A stretch of DNA of 64,000 nucleotides, from NCBI GenBank assembly GCA_020881915.1, contig JAJFPB010000009.1:2852001-2916000 (forward strand), written 5' to 3'. Positions 23,338 to 35,020 of the stretch are shown here, piece by piece. The translations under genes were made by a program, and so were the position numbers. The notes under the pieces were generated by a model. That model was not told where the DNA came from. It saw only the letters and a program-made list of their open reading frames with translations, and did not search any database. The stretch comes from Paramyrothecium sp. XJ0827 (Eukaryota; Ascomycota; Sordariomycetes; Hypocreales; Stachybotryaceae). Every line of letters begins with the position of its first letter. Position 1 is the first letter of the stretch.

Positions 23338-24007
23338 ATGAAGATTCAAAAACCTACCCTTTTTTTGACCTTGTCTTCGGCAGCTACTGCTTGGGACCCT
23401 AGTCAACGAGACTGCTCTGATTTGCCCCTGTGCCTAACATCCTTCATCTGGTGCGATCGGGATGGGGGTGGCTGCTTCCTACCCGACGGAGCCTACCCTA
23501 TCCATCCCAATCCAGTCTTGGAGAATTCTCGATACACGCTTTAATTGGAGGATAAAGATTATAACATCTCCTGGCGAGTTGAAACCAGGAACCAAAATAC
23601 ACCCGTGCAAGTCACATGGCAAATCTCGGACGATGCTGAATGGAGAATCAGTATGTGAACTCATAGGTGCGCGGCTGCATTTCGGGGTGACTAACAGCCT
23701 TGCCAATAGACACAACAGAGTCCCATGTCATTTTCAACCCGGCAGAGATTATTCGATCACTCCAGCCAGCTGCCAGATACGATGCAGTGAGAGACTACGG
23801 GAACGTGATTGCTATTGAACAGCCCAATCTGGCAAACGGGGATGACTCCTCAGACAAGGCTCCATCTGACTGGTCTGATCAATTTATGATTGCAAATACC
23901 AACTTGAAGGACTTTCTCACTGTACAGAAAGAAACCGGGCATCAAGAGGAGTATGCTAAGTGGAGGCTTGGAGTTGGCGTGGGTGTTGGTATTGGAGTGC
24001 CAATTTG
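23338..24007 (+). pseudogene. Single-pass membrane/secreted protein of unknown function, with in-frame TAA and lost 3' end
   Basis: ATG 23338 begins a signal peptide (MKIQKPTLFLTLSSAATA) and an extracellular region with Cys in CSDLPLC, FIWC and GGCFLP. The frame is broken by TAA at 23542-23544, but the same frame continues naturally as LEDKDYNISWRVETRN and QVTWQISDDAEWRIS. An intron (23651-23709, GTATGT..TAG, phase 1) joins to VIFNPAEIIRSL, SDWSDQFMIANTNLKDFL and KWRLGVGVGVGIGVPI. This layout resembles fungal proteins with an ectodomain ending in a QF..xTNxxDFL segment followed by a Gly-rich single transmembrane helix. Here the helix is cut after about 12 residues by TGA at 24006, and unrelated sequence follows. 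Two independent breaks make this a pseudogene. Role unknown. Confidence 0.7.
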
Positions 24008-24368
24008 AAGAAGCAGTGCGGCGAGAATATGCAGGCGTGGGACGATGATAGAGGGCAGCAAATCCTGCCGGTACAGGCTGATAAAAGGCGCTCGGGGGCA
24101 CGACGCTCTCAGCGTTCCGACGATCGACTTGTCGTCAGCAAACTCACCAGCCACAATGCTACTGAGGTCTGCGAGTCGTGGACCTCGTGGGGACCAGACT
24201 TTGTCTCCGAGACAGAAGGTATCTACTGCAACATGGAGACCCCTCTGCAACGGTGCGGACAAGAAGATAGACTGCTTCGATCTGAACACTTCTCACGGTC
24301 CTGCCATGGTTCGCCGTAATGGGAAGAGGAGCCCCAGGAACCCAACCGAGGTTATCATATGGGATTAA
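24008..24368 (+). pseudogene. 3' relic of the orphan family represented intact at 51398-52707
   Basis: Abuts the preceding pseudogene. In frame 2, QCGENMQAW, then DDRLVVSKLTSHNATEVC and WGPDFVSETEGIYCNMET line up with YCAENNLW, SDRLIITGNKSHSAKELC and YGPDTASTVERLFCDMET of the intact gene product at 51398. After CNMETPLQRC the similarity moves to frame 3 (KKIDCFDLN ... TEVIIWD against TETCFNVE ... YTKVENWD), ending at TAA 24368, so there is a frameshift near 24260. Only about the last 120 residues of the family remain. Found by eye; an alignment would settle the extent. Confidence 0.7.
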
Positions 24369-25955
24369 TATGGATTGCTATTGCTATTTTCGAATAACTC
24401 AGTCGACTCTTTCTGCCAACTGCCGCCTTGCTTCTACACATGTTTCCTTGTTTACTGTCTGGTTTATGTCTAGCTTGTTGAAATGAAACATTTTACGCGA
24501 TATTTAGCTACAATTGACTTACTTTCCCCACTACCATCTGTGTGTATACGCAAGGAGTGCTCAGCTCAAGTCGATCCTGCATGTCCCCACTCCCAGCATC
24601 CCTTTAGAGCACATGGCATGTTTTAATTGCCACACCGCTTTCCCTTGCTTACCACCTTCCTCCTCGGGCGGTTTACTGTGAGCACCTGTGGGCGAAGGGA
24701 CCATGGACGCGCTTGTGCCGGATCGACATGCATATTTGCTAGGTTCACGGCTCCACAGATGCTAGATATCAGTTTTGGCATAAGGCGAAATGCACACAGG
24801 CCCCGGCACAGCTGGACTCATGCCTTTTCTATTAATCAATAATCTACTTCGGAGAAGACTCAGCAAGTCCCCTTGATGACTCGATAAGAAACAGTTATTA
24901 TAGTAGCTTGGTGATTGGGAGGGTTCAAACCATAGTAAGGTTGAAATCAGGCCATCACAAGTAAGAAACATGGCCATCGCAAAGTGGAGTCATGTATGAA
25001 GCGAGGTTCGTCAGGAATATCATAAGTACTTGTCACGGCTTTGTCGGCGCGAAATGGACACCGAGCATGCCCCCATCAAAAACACACTGCAGATGCCTAA
25101 TTTACAACCCAGCTCTATACGACAAGCCCCATCTCACACCGCGGGAGCACGGATGCACTCATGGCGGGCCTATTATATGCTGTTTGACCAACTCAGCGAG
25201 CTCAGCTAGATCCACCATGCATTCGCACCTATCCACTCGCCTGCAGCCAATACGACCCGCATTACTAGGGTTCGGAGAATTTATGTGTAGTCCAGACCTG
25301 CTACAGTACCGTGATTGATACAATTGGAGAGCGGCACTCCGGCAAATGGCTCCCAACCAGGATGGGCAATTGGACCCTTTGAAGCCGAACTCAGCTGAAG
25401 CAATGGATTACCCGCGTCTTCTTTCTCGAATTCCATGAGGGTGTGAAAGAATCGGCTTTCTCAAATAGATATGGTCGCTCTACTCCGTGAAATTGCTTTG
25501 CACTCAACGTGCGCCTTAGTTGAGCTTATGCCCATTTGATTAGTACTCAGTGCACGCCAAGTCACGAACCCAGCATTTTAGAATACGCGTACAGCACTTG
25601 ACATGACTTATACCCCGGACTCCGGCCGCGGCGGCAAAGTAAAACCGCCAAGCCTGCACGAACCAATATACTGTTCAAGGTTTGGCCGTAGTACTGGCTG
25701 TCTAGACCTCAAGTGATTTGCACTCCACCCTCATCTGTCAGTGTGGTTACAATATTGGTTTCAGCCGCAGACGCAATGCAGCAACGGAAGTAAACTGGAG
25801 AGACGGTCGCCCGACGACCCGATGGTCCCTTGGTTCTCTTAAGAGGGTATATATACTCTGTTCTATCCTACATTGCCCTGTCTACTTATCTCTTGAATAA
25901 ACGCCTTCACATATTCACTTTTGCCCTTATTTCTTTAGCTCAAACTAGAACAAAG
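24369..25955. other. Intergenic region
   Basis: About 1.6 kb; short frames (24627-24842, 24992-25318 plus) carry no domain or signal peptide. The right end holds the promoter of the secreted gene at 25956. Confidence 0.45.
25848..25855 (+). promoter_or_regulatory. TATA box of the secreted-protein gene at 25956
   Basis: TATATATA, 108 nt upstream of the ATG; spacing similar to the TATA boxes of the secreted genes at 6833 and 45411. Confidence 0.5.
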
Positions 25956-26391
25956 ATGCAGCCTTCGACTATCCTAGCAGCGGCAGGCCTTGCAATGGGC
26001 GTTCATGCTCAACAATTCGCTGGTTTTAATGACCTTGATACCTGTCTACGGAGCCCTCTACAAGGTGTTAGGTACACTTGCCCGAGCACTAACACGTGCT
26101 ACGCTTTCTCAGGCGGTATTGGCTATACCGTTCTCTCTCCCCGGGGCGGCCGAGGTATGTCTATATTCCGTAGAGGCTTAAGGTCATAGTCATAAACTTA
26201 CATGTTACCCAGTACTGGCTTATACCAACGGAAATTGCGCTGGCCCGTATACCTTCATAGGTAACACTATCAATAGCTGTATGCCGGCATCTGCTGGTTC
26301 CCAGTTCCTCAGCTTCAGATGTGGTGTTTTGTCAGCAAAGATGGGTTCCGTTGAGGGAATAGAGGAGGTAGAGAGCGTGGAAGTTGTTTAG
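25956..26391 (+). CDS. Small secreted protein with six cysteines
   Basis: Two exons (25956-26154, 26213-26391; intron 58 nt, GTATGT..CAG, phase 1) give 125 aa. Signal peptide MQPSTILAAAGLAMGVHA|QQFA. Cys lie in DTCLR, YTCPS, NTCYAF, GNCAGP, NSCMPA and FRCGV, allowing three disulfides. The C-terminal tail is acidic (EGIEEVESVEVV). Exon 2 begins VLAYTNGNC, corresponding to LRVYTHANC in the gene at 6833 with the same intron phase, so the two are probably distant paralogues. A TATA box lies 108 nt upstream. Secreted, possibly effector-like; no known domain recognised. Confidence 0.8.
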
Positions 26392-26649
26392 GTTTCTAGC
26401 AGAACCTAGTATAAATAAAGGAGATGAGGAAAAGAGAGCTATCATTTGATGCTTTCTACATTCTCTATTAACTGAAGTCTCTAAACCTGCAGTACTCGAG
26501 AGCTGTTTCAATGTTGAATCTGGTTCGAACTTCTAATCATCGAGAGTAAATTGACTGCGCCTTTGCCGACTGCTCCAGCCAGAAATGGTGTTTATGGGTT
26601 GAGGGTTTGCCCTCCATGGTTTATCAGCATTGTTGATATTTGACTTGGA

Positions 26650-27478
26650 TCAAAATTGAATGCAGTATTTATTGCCGGCTTAGCGGGTGTTTTCGTTTCC
26701 TTCTTCCTCATCATTCACAACCTCCAGACCTCGATCATGGAAGGTTTACAAGCGATAGACTGGTTGGGCACCGAAGCCATTGTCGGTGCAACTATCATGG
26801 TCCTGCTCAGCCTGGAATATGGAGGCGTGATCTTTCCATGGGGCTCGGTCATAGTGGCCCGCTTGAGTGTCTGACTATCACAACACTAGGAGTGTTCGTT
26901 ATCAGTAAATGCAAGGTTACTGAATGCCCGCTTTCCCACTTCGGCTCTTCAAATGTGCTTCCAAGATTGTGGTATTCGACATTGCAATTTTCACAGTGAA
27001 ATTTCCATTTCAACCCTGTTCTATCTCCCGACTTACTTCCCGGTTGTACGTGGGGCTTCGCCTATTTTGTCTGGCGCCTATCTGCTACCAGGAGCCAAAA
27101 ATATTGGTGTTGCTTTCCGTTTGACTGGCTGGTGCATTAGTAGTCCCGGGCGACAAAGGTCACCCATCTCTTCTGGACTAGCCTTCATGGTTCTTTGACC
27201 CGGCCCTGTACAAATCGACAGCCTTTTGTATCATGGCCACATATCATACCATTCCCGATCATCGCCGGTGTCGGCTTCAAACCAATTTAAAAAGCTCCTA
27301 CCGTTCTCATCTTCGGTCTGACAAAGCCGGTGGACAGTGCCAGCGCGGAAGCCAAGTTATACTTTGTTCGGGATCTTGTCGCGGCCATACGCGTGGCGTC
27401 GTAATCCAGAATCGTATGGCAGCACAACGAGGTATCCTTAGACGCGCTTTGTACGAAGAGAATGGCCAATGATAATTG
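26650..27478 (+). pseudogene. Degenerate MFS drug:H+ antiporter (DHA2, 14-TM type) fragment
   Basis: Fragments in three frames are colinear with the middle and C-terminal part of DHA2 transporters. They are: AIDWLGTEAIVGATIMVLLS with LEYGGVIFPWGS (26746-26850); TITTLGVFVIS after a stop; then YLPTYFPVVRGASPILSGAY (27025-27085) in another frame; then FPIIAGVGFKPI, stop, and SASAEAKLYFVRDLVAAIRV up to MANDN at 27475. There are at least two in-frame stops and two frame changes; the first half of the transporter is absent. It cannot encode a working carrier. An intact but different MFS gene begins 0.6 kb downstream. Confidence 0.75.
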
Positions 27479-28096
27479 ATAGCAAGGCCCCTGTCAAACT
27501 GGATGTCGTTCCGGCTCTGTCCGAAAGGCCAGTCAAGGAGTCATTAGGTTCTAGAATGAATGTATCTGAATGTATCAGAAATGAGTGGATCTTTTACAAT
27601 CTCCCAGTAGTATTGCCATCTTCCTAGATGCTGTGACCAGCAAGCAAGGTCTATCTGGAGAATTCAAGATGCACAAAACCAGGCTGTCAACAGAGGAAGC
27701 AGTCCGGTTGGAAGGAGTCCAGGGCAGCGGTAAGGGTAACGGATCAAGGAAGAACAGCGTAGCCGAGCCTTATTTCAGAGCATAATCATGGGCCAGCTTG
27801 CGGAAAATCTGCGTCCAGTTGGACGAGGTGTTGCAAGGGACCTTGGCTGTATCACTAATCATCTCAGTTCACTCCTGGAAACCACCACCCACGGACACCT
27901 TTGTATCACTAATCAATTCAATGTCCCCACCAGCAGCCGAGGTAGGCTTCGAGCATGACCCATATTTCCTATACTCTAACATTAAACATAAACGTCTAAG
28001 ATAACACGTACTCTAAGTTGAGTATCTTCCAAGTAAATTCGTCTTCCGTTCTGTTCTTAGAGTATCCTTGCAGAAGCAAATGCAACCCCAGGCCAG
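27479..28096. other. Intergenic region upstream of the MFS gene
   Basis: Small frames at 27585-27785 and 27798-28004 have no recognisable features. It contains two copies of the phrase GTATCACTAATCA (27847 and 27903). It probably holds the MFS promoter. Confidence 0.4.
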
Positions 28097-29755
28097 ATGG
28101 AGAAAGATAGCTCTGGCACCGAAAGCAGCTCCCTGGGCCCAGGCAACACAGGGCATGATATCCCGTGGAATGACCCGCGCGAAAAGAGAAACCCAAACAA
28201 TTGGAGTCTAGGATCAAAGGTATTCCACACAGTGGTCCCTGGCCTGCTAGCCTTCGAAATGTAAGATGCAGAGACCTCACCTCGTGTATCTAGCAACTAC
28301 TTACTCCGACAAAACAGCACCTTGTCGACATCCGTCACTGTCCCTGCCACAAATTTGCTCGTACATGAGTTCAATGTCTCGCAGACTCGGTCCCTTCTTC
28401 CCCTCACTTTGTATACTTTAGGCATAGCCTTCGGCCCCTTGGTCATTGCGCCCTTCTCGGAGGTTTGGGGAAGAAAGTGGATTTACGTTTTCACCTGCTC
28501 ATGTCTTCTGGCCTTCATCGGGGGCTCGGCAGCTGCCCAGAATTTTAGTACACTGTTGGCATGCCGCTTTTTGGCGGGGACACTTGGCTCTGCTGGAGTG
28601 GCCGTTGGCGCGGGTTCCATTGCAGACATTTGGTCGCTGGACAAGGAGGGCGCATATGTATCGCTCATTTTCATTCTATGTCCATTCCTTGGGCCGACAC
28701 TGGGCCCCTTGGCCGGAGCATACGTGCTCAAAGACCAAGACTACGACTGGCGATGGACTCAATACATTCTCCTTATTATTGGGGCCCCTATCTTGTTGGG
28801 GTGTCTTACCATGAAGGAAACTTCAAAATCATGGATATTGCGCAAAGAGATGGCTCCAAAATCCGCAGCCACGTTGCATAGCGTCATACAGGCTGCGTTG
28901 ATACGGCCCACTAAGATGCTCTTTACGGAGGTCGTAGTCATGTCTCTTGCGGTCTACACAGCTTTCGCGTACGCCATGATCTTCAGCTACTTCGCGAGCG
29001 CTTCATATGTTCTTCAGACCATGTATGGATTCAATCTGCGGGAAGTCGGGCTCAATTTCATCAGCGTCATCATCGGTTACTTTCTTGCCACCATACTATT
29101 TGGAGTTCTTGGGGCAACACTTCATGCAAAAGCCCAGAGAGCAAGCCCCGATGGCAGAGCTGCTCCGGAACATCGACTATATGCTGCACTGGTCGGGAGT
29201 GTTTTCCTCCCGGTCGGATTGTTCTGGTCAGGCTGGACTTTTTTCTTCTCTTTCTTATCGGCCAATGACTGACTAAACGATTTAGGAACGCTTGGGAAGC
29301 CCACGAGGGCGGCAACTGGGCGGCTCTGGTAGCAGCTGGAATTCCATTTGGGCTTGGTGCCTTCGCCCTCTTCGTAAGTGATGATTTTCCTGGATTGGTA
29401 CAGGTATGCTAACCACACGGCATTGGCGCAGTTGTCCGTAATTGTATACATGGTAGAATTTTATGGCCCAGGAACGGCGGCTTCAGGTATCAAACCAGAG
29501 CAAATTCCAATGTTATAGCACGAAGACTAATGCGTTTCAGCCCTCGCCGCAAACGGGATGCTGAGGTACACGCTGGGCGCCGTGTTTCCGCTGTTCACGA
29601 TCCCGATGTATGAGAATCTTGGCGTGCATTGGGCAGGCAGCGTTTTTGCCTTTCTTTCGCTGCTCCTCCTTCCAATTCCATGGTTACTGTTCAAGTACGG
29701 CGATAAACTGAGGAAGCGCAGCAACTTTGTTCGATGCTCGGCAAGAGGAAAGTAA
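28097..29755 (+). CDS. MFS transporter, DHA1-like 12-TM family
   Basis: Five exons with introns 28261-28317, 29227-29285, 29374-29431 and 29487-29540, giving 476 aa. The short hydrophilic N-terminus with WNDPREKRNPNNWSLGSK is typical of fungal DHA1 multidrug/polyamine-type carriers. Then LSTSVTVPATNLLVHEF, SQTRSLLPLTLYTLGIAFGP and the loop motif APFSEVWGRKWIY (loop 2-3). FLAGTLGSAGVAVGAGSIAD and LGPTLGPLAGAYV form the central helices. The C-terminal half ends FYGPGTAASALAANGMLRYT and WLLFKYGDKLRKRS. The second intron uses a weak GTCAGG donor but has a good branch site and restores LFWNAWEA. Looks intact; plasma-membrane proton antiport of drugs or metabolites is the family role, and the substrate cannot be told. 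Confidence 0.88.
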
Positions 29756-31042
29756 TCTTAATAGCTCGGAACAGTGGCTCCTCCTCATGGAGTAGGTAAG
29801 CCGAAGCATTACAAGGTGACCTATTGACTCACGCAAACTGCTCATGCAGGTACGTGTGTTGCTGTTCTGTGGCAGCCGTTGTACGGTTTCATTTTATATT
29901 GTACACTACTGTTCCGACATAAATTGGAGACTACTGTGGTAGAGTCAGGCACGAAATAGACCATTGCCCCTATGAAAACCTGCCTCGATACAACACCACA
30001 TGATACCAGGACGAGACTCGTCATGCGGATGTAGGCCCATATAAATTACGCACCTAGTGGTTACCTATACCGTCATTGGCCAAAATGAGAGCAGCAAAAG
30101 TGGAGATGCCGAGGTCTGCGTCTTCCGGGATCTCCACTTTGCCAAGGTTCATCCATGATCTCCAGTGTTCCACTTGCAGACGTGAACCGTGAAGCTTCAG
30201 AACGCTTAGAGGAATCCCAAAATGACACAAGAATTCAGGTTAAAGGGATGCATGACTTCTCGACACTTGGCGTCAGTTTCAACTCCGATTCTTGACAAAT
30301 ACCAGAATTCCTCCAGATGGGAATTATGCCTAGATCAGCATCCTGTTGTCTTCGCTCGCATCCGTTCCCATCAAGCGATATCGGCTGTGTCAAATCGCAT
30401 CGGGGGTATGCCGTAGTTCTTTTTCCCGCCGCCAAGGGTTTCCATCCTTACTTGTGAACTACGAAGGCGTGTACATGCATCAGCGTTATTCAAGATGACC
30501 AATTTTTCCTTCAATCAATGTCATATTGACACCGAACCGAGACCAACACACCACACCTTACCTAACCGACGACAAGATCAAATAGCATAAATTGATTTAG
30601 TCTTTTGAGAAGCTTGAACTTGATGAAAAGAAGACCTAAGCTCCGTGCCTGTCTTGCTAATGGGGGAGTTAGGCTTCCTTGCCTTACATATATGATTTTT
30701 ATAGTCAGCTCTGAGAGCTATAGGGTAGCTAGCGCAAGACGGATTTCTTAATTTTCTCTCCTTGAAGCCCGGCTTCTAGAAAATATGATCACCGATCTAA
30801 GTCGCTTCTGTTACAAGCCATTAGTCAAAAGTGCTCTTGCAGCTGCATGTCAAACCTATATAGGCTTGTCAGAACGTACCTAGTCCTTAAATACATGGTT
30901 GTATACCATTCGCAATATTGGCACAAGTGGTCATCCTTGCCTTCTCAACGTTCGTACAAAGAGGCATTTTGATCATGCTGTTTTACCAAATGCTTCAATT
31001 ACCTTTTGAAGCCACCTGGACACTCGTTACGTTAACATGCTA
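29756..31042. other. Intergenic region
   Basis: 1.3 kb between convergent MFS and HET genes; no frame with features. AT-rich from 30540 to 30900. Confidence 0.45.
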
Positions 31043-32999
31043 CTATAGACTAATTTCCTGCCTTGGATATTCTTGGGTAAGGTCTGCCCAATCTTGCTCA
31101 GTAAATTCCGCCTTTCCCGCACCGACGCGTTGATAAGCATTCGCCCTTACTTTGGAAACGACGAGGAAGTAAACGCTTGCCGTTCTATATTCTCCATCCC
31201 CGATTCGGTAGCTCCTCTCACCAATGAATCTGAGTCGCCCCAATGGGACGCAAAAAAGATCTAGACGTGGTTCATTGTCAAGATCAAACACAATGGTCCG
31301 AACTTCTTGCAAGTCAATACTTTGGTAAGGCAACAATCGTGCCCGAAAGCGCAGACTCGAGCCTGCAAACCAGGTGGCTCGGCCATCGCTCTCAAACACC
31401 CCGTTGGTATGAAAGCTTCCTCCTTCGACCTCGTAGACATCCATTGGAACGTCTGGAAACCCGAGAAAACTGACTTGGCAGTCCACAGAGGCCCATGACC
31501 ACGAGGGTGCGCGGTGCCACTGCCTTGGAGATTGCGGCGCTGGCCCAACTCGGATCCAGGCAAGCAGTTCCGGCCACGCGTTCTGCCAAATACCAAAGCT
31601 GTATATGGTCTGCCAGAGTTCCTGCAGCTGCTGTGCCACACCTTGCAGCGCTCTGAGTCGATCCTCCGGCTCTGCCAACGCCCGCGCCGTGTATTGAGAT
31701 ACGATCGATTTCCAAAGGCTACACTGCTTTGTGTACCGAGTTTGCATGTGCTTCTCTTCTTTCTGTTGCCCGTCGTTGGATAACATCCACATACGACTCA
31801 AGTCTTTTTTCATGATTTGGTACTCTGGAACTTTGCCCGTAGTCTCCTGCGACTTAAACGTATTGGGAGTCAGATACATACGATCAGCTTCGAAATTCTG
31901 GCGGACATCATCCAACCAGTTGGGCAGCTGATCGATCGTGTTTAGATATGTAGAGACAGATTTCCTCAAGCGCACAAGCCCTTTCTTTCTGCAAAACCAC
32001 AAGACCTGCTCCGGAGCGAATACTATCATCTTTTGGGAGAGAAAGAACTCCTGGAAGGCCCAGCCGCGTCGGCCAAGGGGCAACAGGTTGATGTCAATGG
32101 GTTGGGGTTTAAGGACGAGTGAAATCATCCCTTCTTTGCTTCCGCCAAGCGGAAACCGTGTCTTCAATGACTTGGGAGGCGATCGGTGGACACGGAGAAA
32201 CCCTTCGTGGCAGCCCGAAGCGCCCGCTGCGGCAATGGTGGCTGTGGCATTACGGTAGATACTGCCCATTAGTTCAATCTCTCGATCTTTGTCAAGGGCG
32301 GAGTCCTGCAAGATGCATAGTGCATCTACCCAGAGATACTTGTACCCTAAGCGTCGAGTCACCTCTATGGCGTCTTGCAACGTCTGAGGGAGAACACTGA
32401 CATCAAGACCAGCTCTCAGAGCAGCCATATTCTCCGTTGTCGCGCGGTATGTGGACTCGTGACCCCAGCAGTAGCTAAGGGTCAGGTAATCATCCCTCTC
32501 GTTCTGGCTGGATTCATGGACTCTAAAAGAGCGGTCCGACCCATTGCCTGTCATGACCACACGTCTTGGTAGAATCGGCTTATCCGCAGGAGTTTGACAG
32601 CGGCCATGGTTTTCATGGCATTCTATGATCGAGTTTTTCAGAGACTCAAAGACCTCATTGTTGCTGAGGTCCGTTGCCACAGGCCTAAGCGGGAAATGCT
32701 CGGCGGCCGGATCGCCTACGTCCTGGTCAAAGGATATTGCACGTAAAAGAAATGGAGCAGACTAGACAAGGCTTACCTTCTTCAGCAAACGCTTTTAATG
32801 TCACAGTATCTCTTTCGCGTTCTTCGTCTCCGATACTAGCAAGTTGCCTGAGCTCCTTACACATGGAACAACCGGGCCCCCAGACGTTATTGTGCACGTA
32901 ACCCTTGTCAGAGAGGAGACTGACGACATCTGGGAATAGGCGTGGATTTTTTGCCTGAGTAAAAAGCCTTTGACAAATCGTGCAATAGTTCTGCGCCAT
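31043..32999 (-). CDS. HET-domain (heterokaryon incompatibility) protein
   Basis: Two exons (intron 32776..32716; GTAAGC donor, GTAG acceptor), 631 aa from ATG 32999; the frame upstream to 33071 has only a TTG. The N-terminus is Cys-rich (NYCTICQRLF, GCSMCKEL), common in this class. The HET core is clear: YLTLSYCWGH near residue 150, LPQTLQDAIEVTRRLGYKYL, WVDALCILQDS, IYRNATATIAAAGA and GRRGWAFQEFFLSQKMIVF with VLWFC. The C-terminal part includes APSWSWASVD, also typical. HET proteins trigger cell death or growth arrest when incompatible nuclei share cytoplasm; many copies occur in filamentous fungi, mostly with unknown partners. The gene looks intact. No partner gene (NACHT, patatin-like) is adjacent. 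Confidence 0.93.
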
Positions 33000-35020
33000 C
33001 TTGCCAGCAGGTTGACGTTTCTGCAGGCGTTGCTGCGAGTTGTGGAAGATCGCTACCTTAGCGTCTGCCAACGCTCACCGATAGTTCTCTCCCCACAAGT
33101 ATAGCAATCACGAGGTGTTTACTCTCAGCCAGAGAAATGTTGAATGCTCACATTTATGGGTTGATCTTTGACGCTCACCCCGTAAATGAGAGGGGAGAAG
33201 AAATTGCGTGCAAACAACGAAGTAGGTATCGGAAGAGCGGGACGTAATGCGGAGCCAAGTCAGGGGTTGCTGGGATCATCAGCCACACTACGCAACCAGT
33301 CATGGTGACCCCGAAGCTCGAGGTGGCTCAGCAATACACCGCCCCGTGGCTTAAAACACGTAGCAGATGGGGTTTACAGCACCTCCGTTCTGCGTTGCTG
33401 GAACCAATTAGACTCCCACAACGTAAAGAAACGACTTTGTTCTCTTATGAGTAGTACTCAAGATTGGCTTTCTCGTCTCGGGTAAGGTCACTTCCCAATA
33501 AGTAGACCTCACCTAGACACGTCCCATACCATATCAGCTTCGCTGCACAGAGGCGCTAGACAGTGTTCCCTGATCAGCCAAAGCAAGCCTGACAGATCTC
33601 ATGGTATCAAATGGCGGAATGACCATTCAAGTAAGGTTACATACTTCATTATTTTTCGGTGGCCTCATCATTCTATCCTGCTCTACGTGACGCCTGTCCT
33701 GCAAACTACCGTACTCCACAAAGCAAACCCCCCTCCAGAGAATAAATTGACCAGTCAAGCCCAGGAAGAGGTTGCGGTGTAAAAGAATTGATTAAGCGCG
33801 ACAGGCCCTCTATCCGTAAAAATGTTCAAAATCGCTCCGTAGCGTGACACAAGAAAGTAATCTGGTCAATGCCGGTTCCCTTGATTGGCGTGCTTACTAT
33901 CCTGGGTCAACGTAACAGCCTCTGGAGGGCTAGGAGGATGTTGTATTGCAGTTGGCTTTGCGCATCAGCCACAGTCCGCGACCAACCATGGAAAGCTCCG
34001 GCAGTGGATGGGTTGATACCGCACACCGCCCAGCTAGTCGTATTGCACTCCCAGTCCCCAATTACCTACCATGCACAAAGAGCCCACACAACCACACACA
34101 AGCTACAAGTGCTGTCTGAGCGGCGCAAAGAATCAAGACACACGAGGACATGCAGACTCAGGGAAGGGGGTTCTAGGATAATATTACATGTATCCATTTC
34201 CTCGAAGCAACTGCCGCGGCGATTCTGCCTTGGCGAACGCCATTCAGTTGGACTTCTCAATTTGACCTAACGCCCGTCCAGATTAGGCCACAGCGTCTGT
34301 TGGATCTGGGGAAAAAATATGCGCCACAACGGCTCGTGCAGCGAGCTGAGAAGGCCTGTAAAAGGATTATTTATCTGTCAGATCTCGATGACATCAGGGT
34401 GCCTGTCTGAGTTACACGGTTGAGCGCCGCGATGCCGAGGGCAACGCCAGTTGTCAACAAGGAGGACATCGATCCCAAAACTGTCATTAAAAAAAGCTAT
34501 CACCATTCTTCAGACCAACAAAACCGATTATGCCCAGACCCAGGCTACTGGACTTTGATCGAGATTACTCCCCAGGTGGACTTGACGTTCTTCTTCGTGA
34601 TGCTCAAGTATGGCGCAGGTACAAGCATATTATTTCGCATAGTTCCTTTGGATCCACCACTCGCTTTCGCCCCTGGAACCAATATTCCAAGCTGAAAATG
34701 CGAGCTCAAAGCTGCGGGCTATGATGCGCCACGTCGCCTAAACCAGGTATATAAATGTTGTCCATTTTCTTACCTTTTCCCTTTCGCTGATCGATCGACG
34801 GAGACGATGAATATTCATCAGTGATTGCAATAAATTTTGCTCTGCAAGCAATTTTTCCTGTCCGACTTAGCTTCTCAATTCTGTTCGCGGAAATTGAAAG
34901 ATCCCAATACTACCGATACGTGTTCAAGCACATTCTCAACACAATGTAAGTATCAATTCTTCCCTCGTGCACGATTCAAACACCTAAAGTTGTCAAATCT
35001 AGCAGTGTTTATATTTAAGG
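33000..35020. other. Long intergenic region
   Basis: 2 kb. Frames at 33869-34270 and 34420-34695 show no domain or signal peptide and are probably chance. The right end carries a TATA box and the leader of the small Cys-rich peptide gene. Confidence 0.45.
34748..34755 (+). promoter_or_regulatory. Candidate TATA box for the Cys-rich peptide gene at 35021
   Basis: TATATAAA, 273 nt upstream of the ATG, implying a leader of about 240 nt. It is the best TATA-like site in this stretch. Confidence 0.4.

Noticed and set aside
33869..34270. Plus-strand 133-codon frame
   Set aside because: No recognisable features and no neighbouring exons; composition not protein-like.
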